Of a stretch of DNA of 64,000 bases, positions 63,125 through 64,000 are shown one piece after another (position 1 is the first letter of the stretch; every line of letters starts with the position of its first letter). The notes under the pieces are model-generated. The model was not told the origin of the DNA, did not search any database, and was given only the letters and a program-made list of their open reading frames with translations. Both the position numbers and the translations under genes were made by a program. The DNA is from Candidatus Pelagibacter communis (GTDB lineage: Bacteria; Pseudomonadota; Alphaproteobacteria; Pelagibacterales; Pelagibacteraceae): the NCBI RefSeq assembly GCF_001180025.1, contig NZ_CVSK01000067.1, forward strand, positions 120,342 to 184,341. The letters are read 5' to 3'.

Positions 63125-63867
63125 CCACCATCTATAATTATTGATGTTCCAGTTATCATTGAAGATGCTGATGATGACAAAAAGCATACTGTTGTAGCGA
63201 TATCACTTTCAGTGGCTGCTTTTCCCATTGGGATATTTCCAAGGGCTAATTTTTTAAATTTTTTGTTTCTAAAAAAATTTTTAACCATAGGTGTTTCAAC
63301 AAAAGTAGGTGCTACCGTATTAACTCTGATATTTTTTTTAGCTAATTCGACACCCATTCCCTTTGTCAATCCTTCAATTCCAAATTTTGTCATATTGTAT
63401 ATGTTTCTACCACTCATACCAACATGACCTAGTTGAGACGACATATTTATAATTGAGCCAGGTCTTTTTTTATTTTTTAGCATCTTTTTTACAACAAGTT
63501 GTGCCACGTTAAATGCTGCCTTAAGATTTAAATCCACAAGGTAATTCATGCTTTTTTGTTTTATTTTTTCAAATGGTTCTGGAATATTAGTTCCTGCGTT
63601 ATTAACCAATACATCAATAATTTTAATTTTATCTAATTTTTGTTTTAAATCTTGATAGTTCATCACATCGCATGAAACTTTAATAATTTTTCCCTTAACT
63701 TTTTTAATATCCTTTTCCAATTTATTTAAATCTGAGGTTGTTCTACTTAAAGCTATAACTGTTGCCCCTGCTTCAGCTAGTGCAATGGAACAAGCTCTTC
63801 CCAAACCTTTACCTGCACCAGTAACTAAAGCATATTTGTTTTTAAGATTTATTTTTTGAAGATACAT
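63109..63867 (-). CDS. Short-chain dehydrogenase/reductase
   Basis: The 252-residue classical SDR has GAGKGLGRACSI, NNAGTN, the catalytic Ser in NMSSQLG and YNMTK, and the C-terminal SMITGTSIIIDGGWT. It is unlike the island SDRs and fits the general FabG-like/gluconate 5-dehydrogenase group. Its ATG overlaps the stop of the upstream membrane-protein gene. Confidence 0.82.
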   Translation of the reverse strand: MYLQKINLKNKYALVTGAGKGLGRACSIALAEAGATVIALSRTTSDLNKLEKDIKKVKGKIIKVSCDVMNYQDLKQKLDKIKIIDVLVNNAGTNIPEPFEKIKQKSMNYLVDLNLKAAFNVAQLVVKKMLKNKKRPGSIINMSSQLGHVGMSGRNIYNMTKFGIEGLTKGMGVELAKKNIRVNTVAPTFVETPMVKNFFRNKKFKKLALGNIPMGKAATESDIATTVCFLSSSASSMITGTSIIIDGGWTAQ

Positions 63868-64000
63868 TAAAAGAATAATATTTTAATATCTGTGTAAATC
63901 AACTCAACTGCTACAATTAATATGGCTAATAATCCGAGCCAAGCTATCCATCTATATTTTTTAATCCATCCAGAAATTAAAGTTGCTGCAGTTGCCATTA
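63867..64000 (-). CDS. TerC-like integral membrane protein, 3' end only
   Basis: The frame runs off the window edge. The visible 44 residues encode one basic loop and a terminal helix (WIKKYRWIAWLGLLAILIVAVELIYTD). This matches the last helix of TerC/YjbE-family membrane proteins, which handle divalent metals, but the fragment is short. The stop (TAA) overlaps the SDR start. Confidence 0.55.
   Translation of the reverse strand, partial: MATAATLISGWIKKYRWIAWLGLLAILIVAVELIYTDIKILFF

Overview
The window looks like a piece of a streamlined, AT-rich marine alphaproteobacterium of the SAR11 / Candidatus Pelagibacter type. The signs are very low GC, lysine-, asparagine- and isoleucine-rich proteins, and intergenic gaps of a few bases with many 1-4 base overlaps. 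Lineage-typical content supports this: a TPP-riboswitch-controlled ThiV-type transporter, an AprMBA cluster next to Xsc, two ammonium transporters, and an isocitrate lyase paired with an XRE/DUF2083 regulator. I assign this from gene content only; there is no rRNA in the window. I found no tRNA, CRISPR array, transposase or integrase, and no gene-free stretch longer than 300 bases.

Region 1 (1-18610) is a carbohydrate uptake and catabolism island. It holds an HpcH/HpaI aldolase and an aldehyde dehydrogenase (minus strand), an IolD-type ThDP hydrolase, two Gfo/Idh/MocA dehydrogenases, three short-chain dehydrogenases (two are close paralogues), a PdxA-type dehydrogenase, a ROK sugar kinase and a GalM-like mutarotase. 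It has two transporters: a tripartite tricarboxylate-type TctCBA system and an ABC sugar system with a single-domain ATPase and a permease carrying an unusual insertion of about 140 residues. In both transporters a strong intrinsic terminator directly follows the binding-protein gene, which would favour expression of the binding protein over the membrane parts. The substrate is not fixed by sequence; an aldose, sugar acid or cyclitol is plausible.

Region 2 (18611-39650) is mostly housekeeping: a pentapeptide-repeat protein, the TPP riboswitch with a ThiV-like transporter, a YadGH-like ABC exporter, isocitrate lyase with a divergent regulator and repeated TTTACAAA sites, a TauE/SafE permease, SOUL and carbonic-anhydrase-like proteins, YbbAP divergent from TesA with overlapping start codons, SRAP, YajQ, RseP, HU and two tandem AmtB genes.

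Region 3 (39650-51600) has a Bcp peroxiredoxin, a pair of surface-glycan-type genes (glycosyltransferase and FkbM methyltransferase), rhodanese, HCCA isomerase-like and ABA4-like proteins, RecX, CysQ, DUF3553, MnmA, a cystathionine lyase, an MFS transporter, the folate-branch genes pabB-pabA-pabC, and a HIT protein. Several small genes of 27-56 codons sit between the larger ones.

Region 4 (51700-62330) is a coherent organosulfonate module. SuyAB (sulfolactate) and Xsc (sulfoacetaldehyde) release sulfite, AprMBA can oxidise sulfite to APS, and TauE/SafE and YeiH-type permeases can export sulfite or sulfate. Two unknown small genes follow aprA, and a DadA-like FAD oxidoreductase follows xsc. 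The window ends with a LytM-type M23 peptidase, another SDR and the 3' end of a TerC-like membrane protein gene.
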